Positions 1-12,151 of a DNA stretch of 64,000 nucleotides are shown here, in pieces. The notes beneath the pieces were generated by a model. It made no database searches, was not told where the DNA came from, and saw only the letters and a program-made list of their open reading frames with translations. Source of the DNA: Erythrophleum ivorense (taxonomy: Eukaryota > Streptophyta > Magnoliopsida > Fabales > Fabaceae); the NCBI GenBank assembly GCA_026724425.1, contig JAIUCV010000276.1:558001-622000 (forward strand). The letters run 5' to 3'. Numbering within the stretch: the stretch's first letter is position 1; each line of letters begins with the position of its first letter. The position numbers and the translations under genes were made by a program.

Positions 1-3000
1 GATGACTTTGTGAAATTCAATGAGCAGGTAACAAATCACAATAAGAGTGATACGAGTAGGCACAAGTTTTCTAAAAATAAAAAATGCAAGTTTATACATC
101 TCTCAATCTTTGGAACATCTTCCAGTCAACACTAACTTCTTCATAGGCTTCTCTAAGTTTATGATTTAGGTCTATTGGAGCATCTTCTAGTTTGTTGGCA
201 AATCTCGCACTATCTTTTGGAAGATCTATTACATATTTATATTGTGAAATAAAAATATCCTATTGTGAATAAGCTATTTCAATTCCTAGGAAGTATTTTA
301 ACTTTCCTAGCTTATTTATTTTGAATTTCTTCACTAAGTATCTTTTTAGAGCTTCTCTTTCTTTCTCATCATTTCTAATTATAGCTTATATACATAAGTA
401 GAGCTGTAACTCCCTCAGAATCTATGTGCTTGACAAATGCTCTCCTGAGTTTTGTTTGTACCTTGTGGCTATCATTAACCTTGTGAACCTTCCAAACCAC
501 GCCGTCGAAGGTTGCTTAAGGCCATATAGTGCTTTCTTCAATTTACATGCTTTAGTGGCTTCTATATTATCCCCAAACCCTAAAGGAACTTGCATGTATA
601 TTTCTTCTTTTAGGCCTTTATGAAGAAAAGTATTTTTTACATCAAACTATTGAATTGGCCAGTCATAGAATGCTGCTAATGATGGTAATATTTTGACAAT
701 GTTTATTTTTGCCATTGGAGGAGAGGTTTATGGTAATTTAGTCCATAAGTTTGTGTATATCATTTGGCAACCAACCTTACCTTGTATCTTTTAAGTAAGC
801 CATTAATCTTGTATTTCACCTTAAGAAAAAAAAAAACCATTTGCATTAAACTAGTTGTTTTTCCTTTTAGGTAGCTCCACTAGTTCCCAAGTTTTTTTTT
901 CTTCTCCAAGGTTTCCATCTCAAACATAGTAGTGTTAATAGAAATAATGTTTAGGCTAATAAGAAAATTTTTGTAAGATGAAGAGAAATTGTCAAATGAT
1001 ACAAAATGAGAGAAAGGATATAAAAGATGCCTAGTATAGTCCTTAGTTCCCTTGCTAAAAGTGACAGAAATACTGAGATCATCAATTTTAGGTTCAATAA
1101 GACTTTACAGAATTGTCTTAGTTTGAGGTTCAAGACTTGAATTTAGGCTTGCATTGGTTTTGAGCCTCCTTCTTTGAGTACACCTATAGATTTTTCACAA
1201 CTTAAAGAGTCATGTTGTCCTTGGTTGTAGGTTCAGTGTTTGGAAAGTTAGAGTGCACTTTTTTGGGCTAGGTTGCTCACTATTTGGTGTAGAAAAATAC
1301 GATGAAGAAGAGTTGGGTTTGTCAGTAGAGAATAAGTCTAGCAATAAATGATCCAAAAAATAGTTTTTGTCCTTATCTTCCATGGTTGAAATTTCCCCTT
1401 GAAAATAAGGTTGAGAGAAATAGGGGCAGTGTTCATAAAAAGTGATATCAACAAAAGTAAAAAAATTTACTAGTTGAGTGATGTTAACACTTATATCTCT
1501 TTTAGGTTGTAAAATACCCAGAAAGATGCACTTGATATCTCTTGGATCTAACTTCCCTCCATACTAATTGTGAACATGAGCAAAGGTTGTGCAACCAAAT
1601 ATTCTAGGGTTAAGACCATTTGTTATGCTTATATCAAGGTAGGACTCTGAGAGAATCACCATAAGGGTTTTATAATCTTGGACATTGGAAGGTAATCAGT
1701 TAATAGTTTTTGTAACTACAAGGATTGTTACCACTTAATAGGTTTTTGGAACATTTGTTCGGAAGAATTAAGCTCAAGTGACAAGAAAAAGGTAGCCATT
1801 TTTCCTCTCTATTATCCCATTTTATTTGGGGGTATTAACATATTAAGACTTATGCTTAATTCCTTATCGCTGAAAGTAGGTTAAAAGGGTTTTGTTAAAG
1901 TAATCTTTTGCATTGTCTAACTGAAACCTTTTGATTTTTGCTTTAAATTGGTTTTGCATCATGTTGTGAAAATTTGGGAACATACTACTCACATTAATTT
2001 GTTTTTAGAAAAAGAAAGATCTAAGAGACTCCAGTGCAATCATCACTAAAAGTAACAAACCATTTAGCTCCTAAAATATTAGGACATGCAAAAGGACCAT
2101 ATGTGTCACTATGAATAAGATAAAAAGGAGTAGTACTTCTTTTATTACTAAAAGGAAACTGCACATGTTTGAATTTGGCTAACTCACAAATGTCACAATG
2201 AAAGTCCCCTCTTTAAACCTTTGAAAAATGAAGGAAACATAACCTTTAAGTTGTCAAAGAAAGTATTCACAAAATGACAATGATAAAGCCAAACTTTATT
2301 CAAATTTTTAAAAAAATATGCCAAGGACATTTTATTCTTAGAAGTATTTGTGAGTTAGCGAAAAAATGTAATGAGTTAGTGAAAAAATTATAATGCAATT
2401 CATGTCTTTGGTAAGCTTTTATATGGAAATCAAATTGGCAAATAGCTTAGGGACATGAAGAACATTTTTTAATAAAAGAGATGGATGAATTTGAACATCT
2501 CCTATCTTTCCTAGAGTAACTGAGGACTCATTAGCAATAGAAAATTTTCTATTACTAGGACAGCAAGTGTAAGTACTAAATTGATGAGATCAATTTGTGA
2601 TATGATGAGTAGCCCTAAGTCAATAACCTAGGAGTTAGGGTAAAATTGTTTGAGACATTATCAAATTTTACCTAAGTGGACTAATGAATAAGTGCCAATA
2701 TTATTAGGACTCATTTCAAGAGTCCTCAATAGTTTTTTAAGCTTCTCAAGCTCCTTGTTGTTAAGCCCTCCTTGTTTTTGAGTGTTTTCATGGCTTAGCT
2801 ATTTCATGTGAGTTTGTCCTTGAGGTTTGTTCTATCCACTTTGGAAAGGCTTCCTATGTAGCTTTTAGCAGCACTTTTTGGTGTATCTTAGTTTCTTGCA
2901 ATGGTCACTCCAAAGGTTTTCTCAATTCAAATTTCTAACCTGTTTATCTTCACTAATTTGTGTTTACTGTGGACTCTATTCTTTTCACCATTAGACACAT

Positions 3001-3889
3001 TGGTTGAACCTTCAACTTGTTGGGGTTCTAGCATTATCCTCCTTTTGCTTCCCTTACCTTGAATAATTAAGATGGCCTCATTTAGTGATGGTAGTTCAAT
3101 TTTCCCAATATCTGAATTCTTACTTGATCAAATTGTGCTTTAAGACTAGTAAGAAAATGAAAAATTTTATCCATTTCAATAAAGTTTTTAATAATTACAT
3201 CATCATCACAACATTTCATTCTAATGCACTAATAGTGATCTAATTCTTGTTAAAGGTCTTTTAACTCATTAACATGTTCGATAATAGCTATATTTTTTTA
3301 CTTCACTTCTCCAACTTTACTCTTTATCTCATACACTAGGGCTGCACCTTTAGCCTTTAAGTAGCTCTACTTCATAGCATCCCAAATTCCTTTCGTTGTG
3401 GATAGAAACATACATGTACTATTGACCTCTAGTGTTATGGAGTTCCACAGCCATGGCTTCACCATTGAGTCCTATTCATCTGATGCCTTAAATTGTGGCT
3501 CTTCCTTCTTGTGCCTAGTCACAAGGATGTGACTTGATTTTCTTTTCCTTTTAGCATAGTTTGGACAAGATGAGATCATTTTAAGTAATTCTTTCTTCAA
3601 ACAATGAGTTGCTTGAATGTTCTATAACTCTCCTACTAGAATAGGGTTGATAGTTGCAGCCTCTTGGATATTAGTTGTCTTGGATGAAACAATCACCTCT
3701 GTGATGATGATGCTGGAAACAAATCACAAACAACCCAAAAATGGAAAAAATTACATCTAGAAAAAAGGCTCAATTTTTTAATAAAAAAAGTAGAGGAACA
3801 AAAAAATTGGACGTATGAAGCTTTATTTTTGTGACAAGAAAATAGAATGAAAAGAAAGAACATAAATTAGCCAAAAGTCTCTAATACCA
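1..3889 (-). mobile_element. Ty1/copia retrotransposon, internal region (5' part gag to reverse transcriptase), decayed, cut by window edge
   Basis: Reading the minus strand from 3889 leftwards gives, with many stops and frameshifts, the usual copia order. About 3720-2870 is gag; residues such as WNSITLEVN and GIWDAMK match the UBN2-type gag of plant copia. About 2700-2600 is a protease remnant with DLGATHHIT-like residues replacing the usual D-S-G. About 2560-1450 is GAG-pre-integrase and integrase, including CDICELAKF and, further on, FGCTTFAHVHN and GKLDPR with CIFLG, the integrase C-terminal region. About 860-1 is the start of the reverse transcriptase (VRLVAK, YTQTYG). The primer-binding site CTCTAATACCA (minus strand TGGTATTAGAG) at 3880-3890 directly adjoins the LTR. 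Protease before integrase before reverse transcriptase defines Ty1/copia. No frame is long enough to be functional. RNase H and the 3' LTR lie left of the window. Confidence 0.82.
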
Positions 3890-4141
3890 TGTGAAAAAGT
3901 AAAGATTGAAATCCAAGTATATGTTTACAAAGGAGTCTAGGACCTATTTATACATATATATATATATATGAGTAAGTTAAGCCTAAAATTAGGCATATTA
4001 ATGATAATTTGCTCCCTCTAAATTAGGGAACAAGCCTATTAATACGATTAAATGAAAAATAATATAATTTAATACAAAAAAATTCCCTAAATAAATAATT
4101 TGACTTAATCCTAAAGATCATGCCTTAAAATCTTCCACACA
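3890..4141 (-). repeat. 5' LTR of the copia element at the left edge
   Basis: On the plus strand the block begins TGTGAAAAAG and ends CTTCCACACA, so it has TGTG/CACA termini. It abuts the primer-binding site on its left. On the minus strand a TATA box (TATAAATAGG, about 3946-3955) is followed by the transcription-start side, as expected for an LTR promoter. A (TA)n run at about 3953-3970 lies inside it. At 252 bp it is within the normal copia LTR range. The partner LTR is outside the window, so the ends come from terminal motifs only. Confidence 0.7.
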
Positions 4142-4620
4142 AACAATTTTCACTTATATAAAAGGAAGCCCTTGCACCATTCCTTCTCTTTGCAACATTT
4201 TGAGATGTCTAAAATTCACATGCCTATATCTATGATTCCACAACCATGAATCTTTTGCAATTGATGACTTAAAGTAACTCCTTTTTCATAATTCATGTTA
4301 AAGAGGAAGCTTTTGTTTAATCTTTGTTACAACCTTCTTTGAGTCTTCTTTATTATAAATAGTGCAATAGTTGTCTTGGCAATTGAGTGAGTAACCATTC
4401 TTCCTAAGCTGTCCAAGGCTTAGCAAATTTTGTTCCAAATATGAGGATAATATGTCTAGAGAAACATATGGCAATAATCCTATCATTCAGCTTATGAAAA
4501 CTAGTTACAACAAAGCCACCATCAAGGCAATGAAATCCTAGGTCTAAAGAAGGAAAGAAAGAGATTGGAAATCCATAATAAATGACATGATTAGACATAA
4601 TAATGTAGAGAAATAAAAGC
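4142..4620 (-). mobile_element. Older copia fragment (protease / GAG-pre-integrase) into which the left copia inserted
   Basis: Minus-strand frames give QNLLSLGQLRKNGYS followed by CTIYNKEDSKK, and then VNFRHLK-like and GMVQGFP-like residues in shifted frames. This is the protease-to-GAG-pre-integrase stretch of plant copia elements, where Q-N-L-L-S-x-G-Q-L and the H-R-x-G-H region are conserved. The fragment stops at the LTR edge at 4141, so it was probably the landing site; its other half would lie beyond the left edge. Several frameshifts make it non-functional. Confidence 0.6.
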
Positions 4621-5949
4621 CTAATTACAATCGCATAAAATAAGGAAATAAAATAGGAAATAAATCATTGACTAGACCATGTGATAAAGATTAATTCTAA
4701 GAGGGAACAACATGCTATGATCAAGGTATTCCAATAGCTTCTAATGGTTTGTTTTTTGTTGCTATACTAGACCTGTAAAGATTAGCAAAAAAGAGTAAGA
4801 ACAAGAGGAAAGGGAAGAGCAATGGTTTCTTAATTCAGTTTATTTTCTTTAGCAATCTAACAATCATTTCAGCCACCCTTACAATACTCAATGGCTTCCT
4901 CAAAAAGCCTTATTAGTTACAGCTAGAATGCACAAACATAGTTAAGTTAAACATAAACTCAACTCAACTCTAATCAAGGTCAAACAATACATAACTTAAA
5001 ATCTAATAGTAATGTAATTGATGACATCACATTAAGCTTTAACAAGGAGGTAGAGGCAATCTGATTGAACTTTGGGTTAGGCTTTAGAGGGTTAAAAAAA
5101 AAACAAAATGCATTATTTTTAGAGGCTAAAACTCACTATTGTAGCCTTTAAAAATTATGTGTCAAGCTAGTTAAAGAAATAAAGTAGGCATATTCTGAAT
5201 CGAGTAGAATAGGATCTTCCAATTTGGATTGCAATCTTGGTGATTTTCAATCCTATATAGGATCGAAATCATTTTTGTGAGGAGAAATTATAAGATTGTA
5301 TCAATGCTAATAAAACTAAACTAAAACAACTAATTCAATTGAAAAACTGATGAATCAGTCCCTAGCTTGATCTAGTTGATTCACAAAACTAACTTAGAAA
5401 AGCCTATAAAAAACCAGTAAAAGCGATCAACAACTGGTGAAACCAGGTAGAATCAGGCAGGTCAACAAACCAATTAGTTTTTAATAATTGGACCATAAGC
5501 TTTAGACATCAATTGGTCCAATCCATGGAAGTGAAAAATGGCAACAAGTTGGCTTTGAATTTAGAAAGAGAGACTCAGCTCCTCCTTCCAATATTGGATG
5601 ATGTGGGACTTTATGTTGAGTTTATGCTTTTTCTCTTCTTTTCATGTGAAACTATAGGCCTCCTTGCCTATTTTTGCATCAAACATGCTGCTTCATCTAA
5701 CTGATTTCATGCAGCTTGATGCATTCTTCACTATCTGAATCCTTTGCATCTTGTTTCCTTCTATAGGTGAGCTACAATATAACTTTTAGCTCTATCATTC
5801 TTGATCTCTCACCATGGGTATTCTGCTTCTCTTTCACCACGCATCCTTTGCTAGCTGATTCCATGTAACTTGATGCATCTTTTTCATATCATTTCCCTTT
5901 AATATTAAAATTCTGCTTGGTGAATTAGCCATTGGTACTCTCCTTCTCT
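4621..5949. other. Intergenic, repeat-derived, no gene recognised
   Basis: I see no coding signal. The stretch at about 4615-4690 resembles 5975-6050 (both include a GCATAAAA-then-GGAAATAAAAT block and a GTTGACTC/TTGACTAG block), which suggests two decayed copies of one LTR. The middle is AT-rich with pyrimidine-rich patches around 5560-5960. The 63-codon frame at 5513-5704 has no recognisable protein features. Confidence 0.35.
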
Positions 5950-6480
5950 CTCACCAATTGGCTACATCATAATAAAAAACCTAATTAAGATCTTACTACA
6001 ACTGCATAAAAAAGGAAATAAAATGTTGACTCAACCAATAAAATAAAGAAACAAATACAAGCATTAAAACTTCAAAATAAGAAAAATAAATAAAGGCATT
6101 AAAGCTTGAGAATAATCTCATGTTAAATATGATTTGCCACAAATAATCATAAGTTAAATGTGATTTACAACACTCTCCATCAAGCTGGGAACATTTTGGA
6201 GCTAGCATTGCCAATTTTTATCCCAATCTCACTATTTATTGAGCTGATAAGCTAGGACACCACTTGATTACTCTCAGCTTTCCTGACTTTATATGTCGAT
6301 TCAACCTTGCCTTTGTTAAAGGTTGTTTGGTAGCCATATTTTGGCATAAGAGTGGATTAGGCTTGGGAGGCTTTAATACCTTAGGGAATTTCACAGTTAA
6401 GAACAATATTTTGATCTGAATCTTATTAAAGAAAAATATGTACATGTAGAGGGATTATGGCAACAAGTTTTCCACTAGAA
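5950..6480 (-). mobile_element. Copia 3' end: RNase H tail plus 3' LTR start, decayed
   Basis: On the minus strand at about 6330-6240 the residues PLTKARLNRHIKSGK resemble the T-K-P-L region after copia RNase H. A purine-rich tract (GATGGAGAGTG) then leads into TGTTGTAAATCACA at 6172, the expected polypurine-tract-to-LTR layout. The LTR body would run left to about 5950. The opposite LTR is not evident, and the ends are approximate. Confidence 0.42.
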
Positions 6481-7998
6481 TCTCATGAAATCTGCCTTAA
6501 AAAATGAGGGAATAAAATCTCTTAAAGTGTGCAACAAATAGGGAAAACAAAAAATTAACTAGTAGATAGAATATTAGGAAATCACAACCACCAGATAAGG
6601 CAGGCTAAGACACTCCAAGATTACCCACACACATGATATTAGCTCTAGTCTTCAAGATTAATGTGAGTTTAAAGGAGGAAGATGAATATTTCTAAGACAG
6701 AGAGAACATTTTATTTTGATTAGAACTTTTAATTTCTCACATGCATGGTTTGCTTCTCTTAGACATGTATACCAAATACTATGAAATATAGCATGCTAGA
6801 TCATGAATCACTAATTAAATCCCCTATGCATGAATCTCACCTATATAGATACATAACCATTAATATTTTAATATATCAAAAACATTAAACTTGGAGTTCT
6901 GAAAAATATCAAATTACTGATTTCAATATAGACCTCTTATATATATATAGAGAGAGAGAGTACAGGTGTAGTTAGTTTAATATAGCTAGGTATTCATTTG
7001 TATACTCTAGGATCTTGAGTGCATGATAATCCCTTTTTTTAGTTGTTGAGTTCAAACAATTCGTGGATATATTATAAGATAATAGTGCTTGTTGTTCATC
7101 TCTGTACAAATGTACATATGTGGTGATCACCATTTTTAGGATAAAAAAAGTGGTATTTTTCATCTCTCCTTCGTCATTCATTTTGAGATGATAACTGATA
7201 CTCATATTTTTCAGCCAAATGGCAAATATTGGACATCTAAGAGTCCGTTCTATGCATACAATATATACTTCCTTTAATTTTTCTTCTCCATTTCTCTCTT
7301 TCTCTGCCTCACACAAGTTGATAATATCAAATTTTTTTGGTCAATGTGAATTTCAAGATGTCATTGTTTTTTGTCAAATGCAATAGTTAGATGATTCATA
7401 ATTTTCTTGGTATATAATTTTTTCATTTTCTCATTGCCCCTCCATTCAAAATTATTAGGCCTTTTATAAAAATAAATAAATAAAGGTATGTTTGGATGGG
7501 AAAAATAGAGAAGAGAATGTTTCCTGATTTTTTTTTATGTGACAGTTTTATAAGGAGGAGAGAAAAATAAAAAAAAATTCAACCAAGTAACTAATTAACC
7601 CTCCATAAATTTTTAGAAGTCCTCTTTCTTTTAGATATTTAAATTATCCAAATTTAAGAAATTTTTATTGAAAAATTATTTATTTATTTATTATATAATT
7701 ATTTTTAAAAAAAATCGATACTAAAAATTAAATTGTTATAATTGATTATTTTAATAAAAGATAAATTCATTGAAAACTATATTATAATTAAAAATTTTAT
7801 CTTTTCAACTTAAACAACCTAACAAATGATAGAACGTTGTCATTAATCATCCATTGTCTTTCTTTGTCCTTATATATATTTCTCTTCCCTAATATTTTGA
7901 CTCCTACTTTTCCATAAAAAAATTTAGTAATAAAAAGAGAAAATAACATATTGAAGGAGGAAAAAGAACCCTTCCAAACTAGAAAGAAATATAAACAA
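6481..7998. other. Non-coding AT-rich stretch with short simple repeats
   Basis: No gene is recognised. It includes a TA/GA microsatellite at about 6939-6960, very AT-rich DNA at 7600-7800, and at about 7486 a TGTTTGGATGGGA motif like the ends of a repeat family seen elsewhere in the window. The 114-codon minus-strand frame at 6972-7316 has no recognisable domain and no codon-level support, so I do not call it a gene. Confidence 0.35.
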
Positions 7999-8311
7999 TC
8001 ATTGTATGAAAAGAGCTTGCCAATTCCTCTGTACATCAACAAGGGAAACACTTCTAAAAGCATTTATTGAAATCCACAAGGAGGCCATAAAAATAATCAT
8101 CTTTAGAAGATGATGGGAGAAACTTCCAATTAAAAACTCTCTCAATTCTTTTTAACCATATACACCACATTTTGGCAAAAACAATACATTGCCCCAAAAG
8201 CTTTATTATCCTTTTTACTACCAAAGCCATTATAATTGATGGCTAAAAACTACTCCAAATTAGCTGGACATTTCTAATGTTCATTGAAAATGCTGAATAA
8301 CAAATTATAAG
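7999..8311 (-). mobile_element. LINE (non-LTR retrotransposon) ORF2 C-terminal end, left part
   Basis: The minus strand encodes residues such as MWCIWLKRIERVF and then NAFRSVSLVDVQRNW, ending in a TGA stop at 7999-8001. This matches the C-terminal tail of plant L1-type ORF2 proteins after the zinc-binding reverse-transcriptase (zf-RVT) domain, where W-x2-W-x-E-R-N-x-R-x-F is typical. It continues the fragment at 12,152-12,780; the two were separated by the copia insertion between them. Frameshifts are present. Confidence 0.65.
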
Positions 8312-8578
8312 TGAGAAAAACCAGAAACTTTGAGGGAAAATCTCCTTATTTCATTAGGAAGAGGGAACTTATTTTTATAGGATAGGTAGTAATGGCTCTA
8401 CTACTCAAATCCCAGCAAAAAAAGGAAACAAAAAATTAGCAAGATACAATCAAAATAATAGGAATGAAAAGTGGTGCAGAATTAGAAATAATAAAAGGAA
8501 ACAAACAATAAATAAGAGCTTTCTAAAATAATCAAATAGCTTGGTTAACACATCCCATCTGTGCTACCCAAGGCTGCA
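8312..8578 (-). repeat. 3' LTR of the nested copia
   Basis: This copy begins TGAGAAAAACC and can be followed to the shared ACCCAAGGC block near 8567-8574. It differs from the partner LTR at 11,879 by many substitutions. Confidence 0.75.
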
Positions 8579-8609
8579 CAAATCAACCCTCACCCTAAAG
8601 TTAGGGAGT

Positions 8610-9300
8610 TGATATTTGGCATACACAACTTGCCACTAAGTTCCTCAAACTATACTCTCAAAAGAGCTTTATTAAGTTAGTGACTTGAGAGCTAGTAGAT
8701 ATATAGGACAAATCAATCACCCCTAAGTCTATCTTCTCCTTTACAAAATCTATTTCCACATGCTTGGTCCTGTCGTAATGAATAAGGTTCTTTGCTGTCT
8801 CTATTATTGCTATGTTATCACACCACACCATAATAGGAGACTAAAGATTGACTTTCAACTTAGCAAGTAATAATTTTATTCATATTCCTTCATACATTTC
8901 CAAGGCTAAAGGATGGTATTCTGCCTTTACATTGCTCCTAGCCACCATAGGTTCTTTCTTACTCCTCTATGTGACAAGGTTTTCCCACACAAAAGTACAG
9001 TACCTAGTTGTAAGCCTTTTGTTTGTTATAGAGCCGGCCCAATTTGCATCCATGTAAACCTCAACACTCTTTAAACTCCTTTTGTAGAAGAAAAGACCAT
9101 TTCCAGGTGTCATCTTAAGATATCTCAAGATCCTAAATATTGCCTCCATGTGCGCCTCATTAGGCTTACTCATAAACTAACTCATAACATTGGCTAAGGA
9201 ACTGATGTTAAGTCAAGTATGAGAAAGATATATGACTTGACTTACTAGTCTCTGATATCTTCCAATATCAACTAGAGTGCCTTCTTGCTTCAAATTAAGT
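8610..9300 (-). pseudogene. Copia RNase H remnant
   Basis: Minus-strand residues include FMSKPNEAHMEAIFRILRYL, then YMDANWAGS, WCDNIAI and TKHVEIDF. These correspond to the copia RNase H domain, whose catalytic acidic residues fall in the Y-x-D-A-D-W-A-G and D-N blocks. Here the second acidic position of D-A-D is replaced (D-A-N). Stops and shifts interrupt it. Confidence 0.75.
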
Positions 9301-9329
9301 TTAAAAGTGCTTTCTTGCTATATTTTTAG

Positions 9330-10332
9330 TGTTATTAGTACTAGTTGGGTTAGTAGTAGAAGGGCTAAGGGGTTCAAGACTTCCTAAGGGATAGGCGGTA
9401 GGATTTTCAAGGGTAATTTCAGGTTTATCATTGTGTGAGTTGTTGTCATTGTGTGAAAATAGCCATTCACTCTCGCATTTCTTCCCCTAAATAGGTATTT
9501 TAAGATAGAAAGACTGATTTTTGAAGAAAGTTGCATTCCTAGTGACATAGAACTTCTTTTAAGGCTAGTGAATAACATTGGTAGCCCTTTTGAATAGGGA
9601 AATATCTAAGGAAAATGCATTTAATGGCATATGGATCAAGCTTCCCCCCATGGTCATTGTGAACAAAAGTGGTACACTCGAAAACTTTTTAAGGAAAGGG
9701 GAGTTTGGAATGGATTTTTGGGAGTTTGTTTATAGGAGTTTGAAAATTGAAGGGTTTGAAAGGCATTTGGTTGATTAAGTAGGTCATTGTAAAGACAACT
9801 TCTCCCCAAAAACAATATGGGAAGTGGAATTGAGCATGAGGGTGTGAGCAACTGCAAAAAGGTGCCAATTTTTTTATTTAGAAATTCCATTTTGTAGTGG
9901 TGTATCTACACATGAACTTTGGTGAATAATTCTGTGGTTGTTCAAGTATTGTTCAAGTGTGGAGCTAAAATATTCTATGGAAATATCAGTCCTAAAAATT
10001 TTGATATTGGTTTTAAACTAATTTTAGACCAAGGCATGAAACATTTTGAATATGTGTGCAATTTTGGATTTTTCTTTCATGGGGGAAACCTAAGTGAGGC
10101 ATATGTGATCATCGATGATTGTTACAAACCACTTGAGACATCTCAAGGTTTTTATTCAAAATGGGCCCCATATGTCATTATGTATGATGGTGAAAGGTTG
10201 AATGGGCTTGTAACTGTGCAAGGGATAAGGTTGTTTGGCATGTTTGGAAAGTTGACAAATTTCACATTGGAAAGGAAACGAATTTTTATTGATCAAATTT
10301 TGAAACATTTGGTGCATATAAAGAAAATTTAG
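9330..10332 (-). pseudogene. Copia integrase remnant
   Basis: The minus strand gives CEICQLSKHAKQPYP (second half of the zinc-binding HHCC), HNDIWGPF and FVTIIDDH (first catalytic acidic region), IKIFRTD and then VDTPLQNGISK, and downstream GKLDPYAIKCIFLRY (C-terminal region). In-frame stops and frameshifts occur. The long plus-strand open frame at 9919-10,332 is its antisense shadow. Confidence 0.78.
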
Positions 10333-10337
10333 GTGGC

Positions 10338-10850
10338 CTAGCCTATAATGTCATAACCTAAGACTTTCATCAGTTCAAATATAAGAGAAAATAACTTTAT
10401 TCGCTGCCTTCTTAGATTCATTGAGGTAGTATAGCCCATCACATTCCTTAGCATTGCCAATCTCCTTCCCTTATTCCAAATCTTAGAAAATATAGCTATT
10501 AAAGTAACAATTAGTAATGCACCTTTGATCTCTTGCAAGTTTATGAACAAACAGTAGGTTGCAAGTCAACTTGTGAACAAAAAGAATATCCTTTTAACAC
10601 CAAGGATTCTAAAATTGTGACAAGTTCCACAAGCAAAAGTAAAAGTCCAACAAACTATTTTAATCTTTAAATTTTCTAAGCAAGGTTTAAGATTATCTAG
10701 TAGAAAAGCATTACTGGACATACAGTCTATAGCTCTCGAATCAATAATCCATATGTTGTGCTTTTGAGCTGAGTTGCTCAAAGTTGTAGAGATATTATCA
10801 AAGTGGGCAATTCACAGCAACATTGTCATGAGTTGGTTGGTGTTTATCAA
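10338..10850 (-). pseudogene. Copia protease and GAG-pre-integrase remnant
   Basis: The minus-strand frame at 10,566-10,781 contains WIIDSRAIDCMSSNAFLLDN, which aligns with the W-I-I-D-S-G-A-T-D-H-M aspartic protease active site of copia. The catalytic glycine is changed to arginine and the histidine to cysteine. GAG-pre-integrase residues (DGLYYL-like) follow at about 10,440-10,340 in other frames. Confidence 0.7.
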
Positions 10851-10929
10851 AAAACCTCTTTAACAACTCCATCTCTTCTCTACTAAAAGTCTTATCTTTA
10901 AATTAGGTCTTCTCTTCATCGACAACCAT

Positions 10930-11850
10930 GTACCCTTGGCTTTTTGTCTTCGTTTCCAATTAGTAGGCTTCCCATGTAACTTCTACCACACATCATTAGT
11001 GTGACTACTCTTATGCCAATGGTCACACCATGGTCTTCCTTTTCTTTTTGCCTTTAATTCAGGTGCTAGATTTCCTTTAACCAGGAAGGCTAAGGACTTA
11101 AGTGCAAATTGAATGTTCTGGTCAACAAGGGTCAATTTCTTTCGGCTTTCTTCCCATTTGACAACATTAAAGACTTCCTCTAGTGGTGGCAATGGTTGGG
11201 TTCCCATAATTCTACCTCTTCTTCAAACATGGTGTTTAATTTAGGGAGAAATTCATATATTCTCTCCCTTTCAATAATCATCTTATAGCACACTACATCA
11301 TCATTGCAACTCCATTGATGAGACTCATACATATCTGACTATTGACAATACTTCATTAACAAGTCGTAATACTATGTGACATTCATGTCTCCCTATTTCA
11401 ACTCACGTAGATAGCCCTTAATATGAAATAAGGCTATTATTGTGTTCTCCATGGAAGAATACATTTTCTTCACTATATCCCAAATCTCCTTAGCTATCTT
11501 AGAGAGGAGATACATCTTGTTGATCTTTAAAGTCATAGAGTTCACAAGCCATGACATCACCATATTATTTTCAACTAGCCATAATTCACACTTAGGATCA
11601 GTCTCACTTTACTATGGAATAACCCCCGCAAGGACTTTTGCTTCCCTATGCCACCTCTAATAATCATTAAAATACTCAGTAACCATTGTAAGTAGTTGCT
11701 ACCATTGAGAAGGTGGCCAATAATCATTTGAGTAGAATTCTCAACAACCATGGATCGTGCAATGCAAACCCACAACTAGTGATGTTTGGGTAAAAAGGTG
11801 GAGCTGACATTCATGTCTACCATGGATTTAAAGGAGATCATGTCTTTGAG
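10930..11850 (-). pseudogene. Copia gag remnant with broken zinc knuckle
   Basis: The minus-strand frame at 10,983-11,207 ends in CDHWHKSSHTNDVW, a decayed CCHC knuckle (expected C-x2-C-x4-H-x4-C) in which the second cysteine is lost. Upstream, about 11,780-11,220 has residues of a UBN2-type gag in several frames. Confidence 0.65.
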
Positions 11851-11878
11851 GTACTGGCCTAATTTGGCTTTGATACCA

Positions 11879-12151
11879 TGAGAAAAACCAGAAACTTTAA
11901 GGGAAAATCTCTTTATTTCATTCGGAGGACAGAACTTATTTTTATAAGATAGGTAGTAACACCTCTACTACTCAAATCCTAACATAAAGGAAACAAAAAA
12001 ATCAACAAGATACAGTTAAAATAATAGGAATGAAAAGTGGTGTAAAATTAGAAATAATAAAAGGAAACAAACAATAAATAAAAGCTTCCTAAAATAACCA
12101 AACAGCTTAGTCAACACATCCCATCCTTGAGACCCAAGGCAACATGCACCA
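11879..12151 (-). repeat. 5' LTR of the nested copia
   Basis: Starts TGAGAAAAACC immediately after the primer-binding site and ends near GCACCA at 12,146-12,151. It pairs with the LTR at 8312. Confidence 0.72.

Larger units (their letters stand above)
8312..12151 (-). mobile_element. Complete but decayed Ty1/copia retrotransposon with both LTRs, inserted into a LINE
   Basis: Two similar LTRs bracket a minus-strand copia body. The 3' LTR is at 8312 to about 8578 and the 5' LTR at 11,879 to about 12,151; both start TGAGAAAAACCAGAAACTT and share an AATAATAGGAATGAAAAGTG block and CACATCCCATC. The primer-binding site (minus TGGTATCAAAG) adjoins the right LTR at about 11,867-11,878. The body reads gag (about 11,850-10,930), protease (WIIDSRAIDCMSS), GAG-pre-integrase, integrase (about 10,330-9,560) and RNase H (about 9,300-8,610). 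Most of the reverse transcriptase is missing at about 9,300-9,330. Candidate target duplications are ATAAG at 8307-8311 and 12,155-12,159, or an imperfect 8-mer; the exact edge is unresolved. LTR divergence indicates an old insertion. Confidence 0.85.

Noticed and set aside
6972..7316. 114-codon minus-strand frame as a possible small gene
   Set aside because: No domain, signal or splice context; surrounding DNA is repeat-rich and AT-rich.
9919..10332. 137-codon plus-strand open frame
   Set aside because: The minus strand encodes copia integrase across the same bases; this frame is its shadow.
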